A stretch of 18,267 bases of DNA from Actinomycetota bacterium (lineage in GTDB: Bacteria > Actinomycetota > Humimicrobiia > Humimicrobiales > Humimicrobiaceae), in the NCBI GenBank assembly GCA_016783985.1, contig JADHVM010000014.1:1-18267 (forward strand). The letters are read 5' to 3'. Position 1 is the stretch's first letter, and each line of letters opens with the position of its first letter. Both the position numbers and the translations under genes were made by a program. The notes below the pieces were generated by a model. The model did no database searches. It saw only the letters and a list, made by a program, of their open reading frames with translations, and had not been told where the DNA came from. This document shows positions 1 through 6,068 of this stretch, piece by piece.

Positions 1-606
1 AACACAAGAGAGATACTTATTTCAGAGCTTTCCGGTAAAAAATCCATAATTATTAAGGCAAAGGAATTTGGAGTTAATCTGGAAGATGATTTAAAGAAGG
101 TAAGTGAGATTTTAAACAGGATTCAGAATCTGGAACATAAAGGTTATCAGTTTGAGGCTGCCGACGGGAGTTTCGAATTGCTGGTTAAGGAAGTTACCGG
201 AGTAAAGAAGAAATTTTTTAAACTGGAAAGCTTCAGGGTATTAAATGAGAAGAAGGAAGACGGCAGCATGATGTCTGAGGCCACAGTGAAAGTGCAGATA
301 AATGGGAATAGGATTATTGAAACCGCAGAGGGCAATGGTCCGGTTAATGCCCTGGACAGAGCTTTAAGAAAAGCAATTGAAAGCTGTTATCCTGCACTAT
401 CAAAGATTACCCTTACGGACTTTAAGGTTAGGGTACTGAATGAGAAAAAGGGTACCGGAGCAGTGGTAAGGGTTTTAATTGAATCATCGGACGGTGAGAA
501 AAGCTGGGGAACCATAGGGGTATCTGAGAATATAATTGAAGCCAGCTGGCAGGCACTGGAAGATAGCATTATATACGGATTGATGCATGTGGAGAAGAAT
601 AAATAG
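1..606 (+). CDS. cimA: (R)-citramalate synthase, C-terminal part (5' end outside window)
   Basis: The reading frame is open from base 1 and stops at TAG 604-606, giving 201 residues of a protein that is normally about 520-540 long. CimA condenses acetyl-CoA with pyruvate to (R)-citramalate, the first step of the threonine-independent route to 2-oxobutanoate and isoleucine. What is visible is the end of the catalytic/linker region (NTREILISELSGKKS, then GYQFEAADGSFELL, both typical of CimA) followed by the LeuA-type dimerisation/allosteric domain. The C-terminal block WGTIGVSENIIEASWQAL separates CimA from isopropylmalate synthase. The domain is complete, so the gene appears intact at this end. 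The catalytic HxH and TIM-barrel residues lie upstream of the window. A homocitrate-synthase-like relative is the only real alternative. No clear terminator follows; the next 300 bases hold transposase debris. Confidence 0.92.
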   Translation, partial: NTREILISELSGKKSIIIKAKEFGVNLEDDLKKVSEILNRIQNLEHKGYQFEAADGSFELLVKEVTGVKKKFFKLESFRVLNEKKEDGSMMSEATVKVQINGNRIIETAEGNGPVNALDRALRKAIESCYPALSKITLTDFKVRVLNEKKGTGAVVRVLIESSDGEKSWGTIGVSENIIEASWQALEDSIIYGLMHVEKNK

Positions 607-619
607 GGGTATGAAATTT

Positions 620-635
620 ATAAGAATTTGCTTTC
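620..635. repeat. 16-bp direct repeat, copy 1 (partner at 3594-3609)
   Basis: ATAAGAATTTGCTTTC occurs exactly here and again at 3594-3609 in the same orientation. Each copy lies beyond the 3' end of a decayed minus-strand transposase fragment. It may be a remnant of the IS terminus shared by both elements. In AT-rich DNA a chance 16-mer match somewhere in the window cannot be excluded; the position is what makes it suggestive. Confidence 0.4.
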
Positions 636-660
636 TATGGATACATATATAAAACAGATA

Positions 661-805
661 TCACCTTAATTTAAATTCTATGTATTCAGTATTAATATAA
701 TCATCACACCACCAGTCATTAAATATATCAGATACTGCCAATATCTTCGATGGAGCCTATCTTTTTTAAATTCATATATTCAAGGATAATCCAGTTGGAT
801 ATTAT
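661..805 (-). pseudogene. Decayed C-terminus of IS91-like transposase (copy 1)
   Basis: Read on the minus strand, this stretch gives APSKILAVSDIFNDWWCDDY followed by INTEYIEFKLR and a TGA at 661-663. Upstream, after a frameshift near the DR-AP junction, it reads LDYP-stop-IYEFKKDR. The same protein tail (ILDYLGIYKFKRD...IFNDY...DDYIDTEY) is seen at 3786-4090, so both are fragments of one transposase family. The family call, an IS91/Y2-type transposase with a C-terminal Cys region followed by this tail, rests mainly on the longer copy 2 and on memory of the family. One frameshift and one in-frame stop within about 45 codons show it is dead. Nothing of the catalytic domain remains. Confidence 0.55.
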
Positions 806-838
806 CATTTTAGCAAATATACGTATTTAAGTATAAAT

Positions 839-867
839 TTGACATAAATAAACATATTATATATAAT
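839..867 (+). promoter_or_regulatory. Consensus sigma70 promoter of the winged-helix operon
   Basis: TTGACA at 839-844, a 17-nt spacer and TATAAT at 862-867: both hexamers match the bacterial consensus perfectly. The expected transcription start near 874 leaves a leader of about 65 nt before the ATG at 941. No obvious operator dyad covers it, although an imperfect palindromic AAATATACGTATTT lies about 20 bp upstream. Confidence 0.75.
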
Positions 868-940
868 ATCCCAGGTAGTTAATATATTTATAAAGATAAG
901 CAGTATACTTTACTTGTTCAAAATACTTGAGGAAGATAAA

Positions 941-1360
941 ATGACTAAAGAGTTAGAAGATTTGGAAAAGCAGTTAATATTGAAAGAAGACATGGAACAT
1001 GTAGATATAAAGCAATTAGTGAGTAAATTATTGCAATTTTGTAAAATCGATGAGGAAGGATTTGTCGTTATTCAGAAACCTTCTCTAATCATTCCTCAGA
1101 AAATAATGCTAGTATTAAGTGCGAGATATCTAGCTAACAAATTACAGCAAAAACTAGGAAGAGAAAAGGTTATATCAGAAGAAGTTTCCGCAAAGGAATT
1201 ATCAAATATACTAAAAGAAAAAGATGCCGTTATTAGAGCTAGGCTTAAGGATTTGAAGGATGCTAAAAAAATACTTTCGCCACAAAGAGGCATCTATAAA
1301 ATTACCCCATACACAGTCAAGGCTTTCTTAATTGAATTAGAGGGTACCAAGAATGAATGA
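941..1360 (+). CDS. Small winged-helix-like protein, operon gene 1
   Basis: A 139-residue protein, not assigned to a named family. The first ~25 residues are charged and helical. The C-terminal half (about residues 75-125) looks like a winged helix: EEVSAKELSNILKEKDAVIRARLKDLKDAKKI is followed by SPQRGIYKITP, the usual recognition helix plus wing of archaeal and bacterial wHTH modules. I chose ATG 941 because GAGGAAG sits at 929-935, five bases upstream; a TTG at 914 would add nine residues without a ribosome site. It is the first gene behind the consensus promoter and overlaps the next gene by 8 nt, so translation is probably coupled. Its likely role is DNA binding or protein-protein contact; no catalytic motif is visible. 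Confidence 0.75.
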   Translation: MTKELEDLEKQLILKEDMEHVDIKQLVSKLLQFCKIDEEGFVVIQKPSLIIPQKIMLVLSARYLANKLQQKLGREKVISEEVSAKELSNILKEKDAVIRARLKDLKDAKKILSPQRGIYKITPYTVKAFLIELEGTKNE

Positions 1361-1820
1361 ACAAACGACACTTTTTCTAGGTCCGGAAGAAAATATCACC
1401 GTTTTAAAGGGGATTTTTTCCAGTAAAAAATCTTCTGCAGAAGATATTGCTGGAGTTGTAGATAAAAAGAAAGGGACTGTAAATAACTCTATCCATGATT
1501 TAAAAATCCTCAATCTTATTGACGGGCAGATAAATGTAACAGATGAAGCAAGGAATATTGTTTATGATAGAAATGCTAAGCAGATTCTCAAAAAATTATT
1601 CATAGCGGTAAGCGGTAATAAAGAAGCAGTAAAGGAAATAAATTCAGAAGAACAGATAAATCCTTTAAAAGCTGGTAAAATATTCTGCTTTCATACAAAT
1701 GCAAGAGCCACAAAAGAAAGTTCAATAACCCAGGTAGGAAGGCTTTATTTAAGATGGCTAAAGTTTTTAGATTTAATTGAGAATAAAGAAAAGGAAGGAG
1801 AGATAAAAAATAGATCCTGA
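1353..1820 (+). CDS. Winged-helix-like protein, operon gene 2
   Basis: A 155-residue protein of no recognised family. Residues ~10-65 (FLGPEENITVLKGIFSSKKS, then SAEDIAGVVDKKKGTVNNSI) have the pattern of an HTH with an N-terminal helix, turn and recognition helix, followed by a short wing. The middle is charged. The C-terminal ~40 residues (RATKESSITQVGRLYLRWLKFLDLIE) form an amphipathic helical segment that could mediate oligomerisation. ATG 1353 overlaps the stop of gene 1 by 8 nt and its 3' end overlaps the SD region and the probable start of gene 3, as expected for a compact operon. There are no signal peptide, membrane segments or nuclease motifs. It could be a regulator or a structural subunit of a complex with its neighbours. 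Confidence 0.72.
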   Translation: MNEQTTLFLGPEENITVLKGIFSSKKSSAEDIAGVVDKKKGTVNNSIHDLKILNLIDGQINVTDEARNIVYDRNAKQILKKLFIAVSGNKEAVKEINSEEQINPLKAGKIFCFHTNARATKESSITQVGRLYLRWLKFLDLIENKEKEGEIKNRS

Positions 1821-2145
1821 AATTAAGAAAATATTGGAAAATCATGAAAAAAGAATCACAGCAATTGAAGGCAAAAAAACGTCAAAGTCTACTTCTAAGA
1901 ATGGAAAATGGTATAAACCTAGTAGCACGATAGAGAAGGTTGTTTTACTAGCTGAAGAAGGATTTTTTAATGTTCCACGTAATATAGGTAAAATTGTATC
2001 AGAATTAAAAACAAAGGATTATCATTTGAAAGCTTCAGATCTGACACTCCCTTTAAGGAAAATTGTTCGCAAAGGAATTCTAAGAAGAACAAATACTAAA
2101 TCTGACGGTTCTTCGTCTAAGAATTGGTTGTATATGAAGATATAA
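1810..2145 (+). CDS. Winged-helix-like protein with possible non-AUG start, operon gene 3
   Basis: About 111 residues if read from 1810. The N-terminus (xDPEIKKILENHEKRITAIEG) resembles small archaeal/bacterial proteins that begin with MDPE-type helices, followed by a basic Ser/Lys linker. A C-terminal winged-helix-like region (residues ~40-110) ends in GSSSKNWLYMKI. No ATG or GTG exists between the upstream in-frame stop (1804-1806) and the body of the protein; the options are ATA 1810, ATT 1822, ATA 1831 and TTG 1834. The strong SD GGAAGGAG (1793-1800) is well spaced (9 nt) for ATA 1810, whereas TTG 1834 has no SD. The start is therefore unusual or mutated; the conservative call is 1834-2145. 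A coupled start through the stop of gene 2 is also possible. Confidence 0.65.
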   Translation: MDPEIKKILENHEKRITAIEGKKTSKSTSKNGKWYKPSSTIEKVVLLAEEGFFNVPRNIGKIVSELKTKDYHLKASDLTLPLRKIVRKGILRRTNTKSDGSSSKNWLYMKI

Positions 2146-2147
2146 AC

Positions 2148-2885
2148 ATGAGTATGAAAAGTTCAATTTTACGGAAATGTGAAAAATTTTTATCCAATAA
2201 AGATAGTTTCACATATAGAGTTTGTAAATTACTTAAGGATGGAGATTTTATTAATGTTTTATCTTCGCAAGAACTAACTCATTTGTTAAATGAAGGTCCT
2301 GGAAAGAATATTAAAGTAAGTAACCTCACTTCACTAATGGAGCCATTACTTAAAGAAGATATAGTAAAAGTGAAAATTGTTGATAAGGGGAGAAACAAGA
2401 AAAAATACTGGTTTCCTAATTGGGTTGATAAAAAACAAGTCGAATTCAATCTTACTGGTAAAACTTCTATACCTGAACAGATATTTTCTAAACAACTCAT
2501 TAAGGTAATGGGCAAGGATTTTGAAACTGAGATCAAAGATATTAATTTTGTTTATGGAGAAAGTGGAACTTGTACCGCATTCATGCTAAGAAAAATTTTA
2601 GAAAAATTGATATATTTGACATTTGCTAAAAATAATTTGTTAGATAAATTGAAAGATAAAAAAGGGGATCTTGTTGGTTTGAAAATTATGCTCAATCGAG
2701 CTACAACAAACAAATTTCAAGGAAAACCATTTTTAATGCCCAAAACAGCAAAAGAGATTGAAGGAATAAAATTTTTAGGTGACACTTCTGCACATAACCC
2801 TCTTACAAATGTAGAAATGAAAACAATAGATCCACAAATGCCTTTCATTATTACTGCTTATGAAGAATTATCAAAAAAACTTTAA
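2148..2885 (+). CDS. wHTH plus DUF4145/HEPN-like C-terminal domain protein, operon gene 4
   Basis: A 245-residue protein. Residues ~1-90 look like another winged-helix region (helices around SFTYRVCKLLKDG and SSQELTHLLNEG, then a basic wing with KGRNKKKYW). The C-terminal ~110 residues contain FMLRKILEKLIYLTFAKN and, near the end, IKFLGDTSAHNPL, a layout resembling DUF4145-type HEPN-superfamily domains. The Arg of the HEPN RNase signature (R-x4-6-H) is absent near SAHNP, so RNase activity is doubtful and it may be a protein-binding domain. ATG 2148 was chosen over TTG 2124; ATG 2154 is a close alternative, and the SD is weak. It begins 2 nt after gene 3 stops and ends the operon. HEPN-like C-termini are common in defence islands, which suggests but does not show such a role. 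Confidence 0.7.
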   Translation: MSMKSSILRKCEKFLSNKDSFTYRVCKLLKDGDFINVLSSQELTHLLNEGPGKNIKVSNLTSLMEPLLKEDIVKVKIVDKGRNKKKYWFPNWVDKKQVEFNLTGKTSIPEQIFSKQLIKVMGKDFETEIKDINFVYGESGTCTAFMLRKILEKLIYLTFAKNNLLDKLKDKKGDLVGLKIMLNRATTNKFQGKPFLMPKTAKEIEGIKFLGDTSAHNPLTNVEMKTIDPQMPFIITAYEELSKKL

Positions 2886-2920
2886 TATTATTTTTCGGTT
2901 GATACCTATTTTTACTCTCG

Positions 2921-3070
2921 CCAGTTTTTCCTTTGGAAAAGATGTACGCTCTGACTAAGTGCTATCGCACTCAATTAACAATGATTTAGCAGTTTCGAAA
3001 CCTTTCAGGTTTCTCTATCCGAATCGATTAACGTCGACTTCGTTAAATCGCATACATTACACGTAACTGG
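2921..3070. repeat. ~150-bp multi-hairpin element with imperfect terminal inverted repeats
   Basis: The ends are CCAGTT (2921-2926) and AACTGG (3065-3070), a perfect 6-bp inverted pair. Just inside, ATGTACGC (2942-2949) pairs with GCATACAT (3050-3057) at 7 of 8 positions. Between them lie discrete hairpins: TTTTCC/GGAAAA at 2926-2940, AGTGC/GCACT at 2958-2971, GAAACC/GGTTTC at 2997-3013, and CGATTAACG/CGTTAAATCG at 3025-3050 (one bulge). No coding frame crosses it. It looks like a small non-autonomous palindromic element or a structured RNA. A relative may lie at 14957-15029, which shares ATRTACGCTNTG followed by a 4-nt-loop hairpin. Confidence 0.5.
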
Positions 3071-3156
3071 TTGTAAATATATAGAAGTAAAAAGAATAGG
3101 ATATTTAATGGGCTGTTCGGAGAGAAGAAATACAAAGTCAAAGGAGATTACCTTGT

Positions 3157-3586
3157 ATGAAGCTATGAAGTGGTTTCTGTTGGCATTTTTCTCTATTGGT
3201 GTTCTGTTTTGCTGGCAATCTATTCTGCACCGTTAACAACTACACTAAGTCAGGAGGTTATTGATGTTACTAGTAAGTGAAGTGGAGACTGGTGGAGGAG
3301 CGACGAGGGTGAAGAAGGGACACTGACAGCCAATCTTACTCAGATTAACAGCTCCTTGAGTGGTGATATGACTTTCACCAGCATCACATTTTCGTATAGT
3401 CAAGACACTACCATGTCAGGAAGTATGGAGGGTAATGATGTAGTTTTTGATATGGCTATAGGAGGTAACGGGTCAACGGTAATAATTGATTTTGAAGGTA
3501 CAGTTTCTGAAAATGGTAATCAGATGAGTGGAGAATATTCTATGTCCGCAGGTTATATAGGTACCTGGAGCGTGAAAAGGGAATAA
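3157..3586 (+). pseudogene. Broken small secreted/lipoprotein gene
   Basis: AAGGAG (3141-3146) precedes ATG 3157, and ATG 3165 opens MKWFLLAFFSIGVLF, a hydrophobic export signal. Around 3207-3212 the frame shifts and continues as LAIYSAPLTTTLSQEVIDVT. An in-frame TGA at a likely former Trp codon (VTSK-stop-SGDWW) interrupts it. The frame then stays open to the TAA at 3584-3586 with GTLTANLTQINSSLSGDMTF and a repetitive beta-rich end (GTVSENGNQMSGEYSM, TGTW-like GTWSVKRE). The MSGxM/GxxSG pattern fits a lipocalin-like or solute-binding beta fold, but the family is not identified. One frameshift and one stop make it non-functional as a whole; the 3' piece from TTG 3356 would encode only 76 residues. 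It may also be part of the decayed IS-rich zone. Confidence 0.6.
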
Positions 3587-3593
3587 ATTTTCA

Positions 3594-3609
3594 ATAAGAA
3601 TTTGCTTTC
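3594..3609. repeat. 16-bp direct repeat, copy 2
   Basis: An exact copy of the sequence at 620-635. It lies 8 bp after the broken lipoprotein gene and about 180 bp before the 3' end of the second transposase fragment. It is a possible IS-end relic. Confidence 0.4.
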
Positions 3610-3785
3610 AAATCCCATAAGTATAAAGCAAGTATTTACCCGGAATTTTCCATTTATATTATTGAAAATAAGGGATTTTTAAAATAAGTGGCCGGTAAGA
3701 GCAGTTAAGATAATTGAGTTATTAAAACTTTAAAGGATTTAATACTGTTTTAGGGCAGTCTTTAATCAGGAAATCTTATTTTCCT

Positions 3786-4090
3786 TTAAAAATCCATATA
3801 TTCAGTATCTATATAGTCATCAAACATGTAGTCATTAAATATATCAGCTTCTACTAGCACTCTTGGTAGGGGCTTATCTCTTTTAAATTTATATATTCCA
3901 AGATAATCTAGTATTTTCTTAACAACCTTATAGTCTTTAAGTAAATACAATAATTCTCATATCAGCCCGGCACCTGGGGTATATCAGAAATCTACCTCAT
4001 AAATTTTCTTAATTAGTTCTGCTCATGATTTTCGGTAATTCTTTATATATTCATCTTCTGCGGTAATACATCATTCAATTTTATAAAATA
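3786..4090 (-). pseudogene. Decayed C-terminus of IS91-like transposase (copy 2)
   Basis: The minus strand, reading down from about 4070, gives AEDEYIKNYRKS-stop-AELIKKIYEVD. After a frameshift it reads LIYPRCRADMRIIVFT; after another it reads LKDYKVVKKILDYLGIYKFK, then RDKPLPRVLVEADIFNDYMF and DDYIDTEYMDF before the TAA at 3786-3788. The segment W/AELIKKIYEVD-LICPxC-MRII is characteristic of the C-terminal region of IS91-like (Y2_Tnp) transposases, where the first Cys here has become Tyr. Two frameshifts and a W-to-TGA stop show decay. Same family and strand as the fragment at 661-805. The catalytic Tyr/His region is missing, so the family call is moderate. Confidence 0.6.
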
Positions 4091-4201
4091 TCTATAGAGA
4101 GTTTTTTATGGTATTTTTTGGATTTTTAAATAACTTTAATAAAATAAAGACCGAAGCATTTTAGGTAAGTGATCGAAAAGAAATAAAAATCAAAATTTGT
4201 A

Positions 4202-4230
4202 TTGACTTCTAAAACAAAAGCTTATAAAAT
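4202..4230 (+). promoter_or_regulatory. Likely promoter of the hsd operon
   Basis: TTGACT at 4202-4207, a 17-nt spacer and TAAAAT at 4225-4230, about 60 nt upstream of the hsdM ATG. Directly downstream, ATAAGT (4229-4234) and ACTTAT (4247-4252) form an AT-rich dyad around a central TTTAATTAAA, placed where a repressor would cover the start site. The dyad is weak evidence because the DNA here is almost all A and T. Confidence 0.5.
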
Positions 4231-4289
4231 AAGTTTAATTAAATATACTTATATAATTTATCAAATTAAACAGAAAGCAATCAAAAATT

Positions 4290-6068
4290 ATGTTACCAGA
4301 TTGGATTAATAAAAGATATGAAATTTTATGGCAATCATTTCAGTCATCCCCATTCCGTTTTGAAGAAGCAGCTACCGTACTTAGTAAAAAAATAAAAGAT
4401 GCTAAAGATGAGGTCAATGTAGTCTTATCTGAACTTAGAAAGGAAGGGATGCTTAAAGTAGAATTTGATCCCAATGATGCAAGAAAAAGAATTTATAAGC
4501 TTAAAAGTAAAAAAGAAATGATTTCTGATAAATTATCCTTTGATAAGAAAAAATTAACAAGGGGTGAACTTGAGGGTATATTAAAATCTGCCGCAGATCT
4601 TATAAGAACAAGGGTCGATTATACTTTTATATTGGTGATGCTGTTTTATAAAAGAATAAGCGATAAGTGGGCGATGGAATTCAAAACTGCGTATGATGAA
4701 GCTATTGCTGATGGTCTTAGCAAAGAAGAAGCAAAAAAAGAGGCTAAAAATTCTATATATCATGACTTTAACATTCCAGAAGATTTTTTATGGGATAGTT
4801 TAAGAAAAAAGGATCCTGCAAGAGTTCCTGAAAATTTTTCTACTGCAATGAAAACTCTTGCAGAAAAAAATCCTGATCTAAGAAGTGTGTTTGAAAATAT
4901 TGATTTTGTTCAGTTTACAACTAGTAGAGAAAATGCAGAAATTTTGAGGCAATTGATTGAACTATTCAGTGAAAAATCACTTCAGCATGTTTCTCCTGAT
5001 ATTCTCGGGGATGCTTATGAGTGGATTTTAAGATATTTTGCACCCCAAAAAGCCAAAGAAGGAGAAGTATATACAGCAAGGGAAGTTATAAAACTAATAG
5101 TTGAAATGCTTGATCCTAAACCTGGCGAGAGTGTTTATGATCCTGCCTGTGGTTCAGGAGGGATGCTTATAAGTTCGTATAAACACATAGAGGAGACTAT
5201 TGATAAAGACTCTGCTAATAAACTTTTTCTTTTTGGTCAGGAAGCAAATCACAAAACATTAGCCTTAGCTAATATGAATTTATATATCCATGATATAAGA
5301 AATGCCAAGCTTGGATTAGGCGATACCTTACTTTATCCCAAGTTTAAAGAGGAGTCCGGTGAGGTTAAAAAATTTGACGTTGTGATAGCCAATCCTCCAT
5401 GGAATCAGGATGGATATGATGAGGAAGTTTTAAGGAAAGGAGAGTTTTGGTCGGAAAGATTCAAATATGGATTTTCGCCCGGACAGTCTGCAGACTGGGC
5501 GTGGATTGAACATATGTTAGCATCAGCAAAAGATAAAACTGGAAGAGTCGGAGTGGTTATAGACAATGGATGCTTGTTTAGAGGCGGCAAGGAGAGAATA
5601 ATAAGATCAAAGATAATAGAGGAAGATGATTTAATAGAAACCGTTATTCTTCTGCCAGAAAAGCTTTTCTATAACACAGGAGCGCCCGGAGCAATAATTG
5701 TTTTAAATAAAAATAAGCCTGGCTTTAAAAAAGGAAAGATTCAGTTTATAAATGCCAGCAGGGAGTTTGAGCAGCATCCTGAGGTAAGAAAGCTTAATCA
5801 CCTGGGGGAAAAGAATATAAATAGAATAGTTGAGGCATATAAAAGTAGTAAGGAAATTGATGGATTCTCAAAGCTCATAGGCAAAGGAAAGATAAAAGAA
5901 AATGATTATAACCTTAATGTAACTCTTTATGCCTTTCCGGAGGAAGAGGTTGAAGAGATAGACATAGTAAAAGAATGGCGGGATATTCATAAGATTAATG
6001 AAAAGCTTTTAGAAACTGAAAAGAAGATTGCAAATTACCTGGATAAATTAAAAATAAATGATGTTTAA
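4290..6068 (+). CDS. hsdM: Type I restriction-modification DNA methyltransferase subunit HsdM
   Basis: A 592-residue N6-adenine methyltransferase that, with HsdS, methylates the bipartite recognition site and, with HsdR, forms the restriction complex. Residues ~90-250 are the HsdM N-terminal domain (RGELEGILKSAADLIRTRVD...ISDKW; DILGDAYEWIL). The AdoMet motif I is VYDPACGSGGM (282-292), and catalytic motif IV is NPPW (368-371) in FDVVIANPPWNQ. The tail is a coiled-coil-like helix that contacts HsdS. The first ~85 residues are extra and look like a winged helix (FRFEEAATVLSKKIKDAKDE, wing KRIYKL). ATG 4290 lacks a strong SD but sits well behind the promoter. The gene overlaps the Fic gene by 11 nt. 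No damage is visible. Confidence 0.96.
   Translation: MLPDWINKRYEILWQSFQSSPFRFEEAATVLSKKIKDAKDEVNVVLSELRKEGMLKVEFDPNDARKRIYKLKSKKEMISDKLSFDKKKLTRGELEGILKSAADLIRTRVDYTFILVMLFYKRISDKWAMEFKTAYDEAIADGLSKEEAKKEAKNSIYHDFNIPEDFLWDSLRKKDPARVPENFSTAMKTLAEKNPDLRSVFENIDFVQFTTSRENAEILRQLIELFSEKSLQHVSPDILGDAYEWILRYFAPQKAKEGEVYTAREVIKLIVEMLDPKPGESVYDPACGSGGMLISSYKHIEETIDKDSANKLFLFGQEANHKTLALANMNLYIHDIRNAKLGLGDTLLYPKFKEESGEVKKFDVVIANPPWNQDGYDEEVLRKGEFWSERFKYGFSPGQSADWAWIEHMLASAKDKTGRVGVVIDNGCLFRGGKERIIRSKIIEEDDLIETVILLPEKLFYNTGAPGAIIVLNKNKPGFKKGKIQFINASREFEQHPEVRKLNHLGEKNINRIVEAYKSSKEIDGFSKLIGKGKIKENDYNLNVTLYAFPEEEVEEIDIVKEWRDIHKINEKLLETEKKIANYLDKLKINDV

Noticed and set aside
2921..3070. CRISPR array or retron RNA
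   Set aside because: The hairpins differ from one another, there are no equal repeats with spacers, and no cas or reverse transcriptase gene is nearby.
3157..4090. TGA recoded as Trp
   Set aside because: TGA at Trp-like positions occurs only in pseudogenes; intact genes use TGG for Trp and TGA as a normal stop, for example hsdS.
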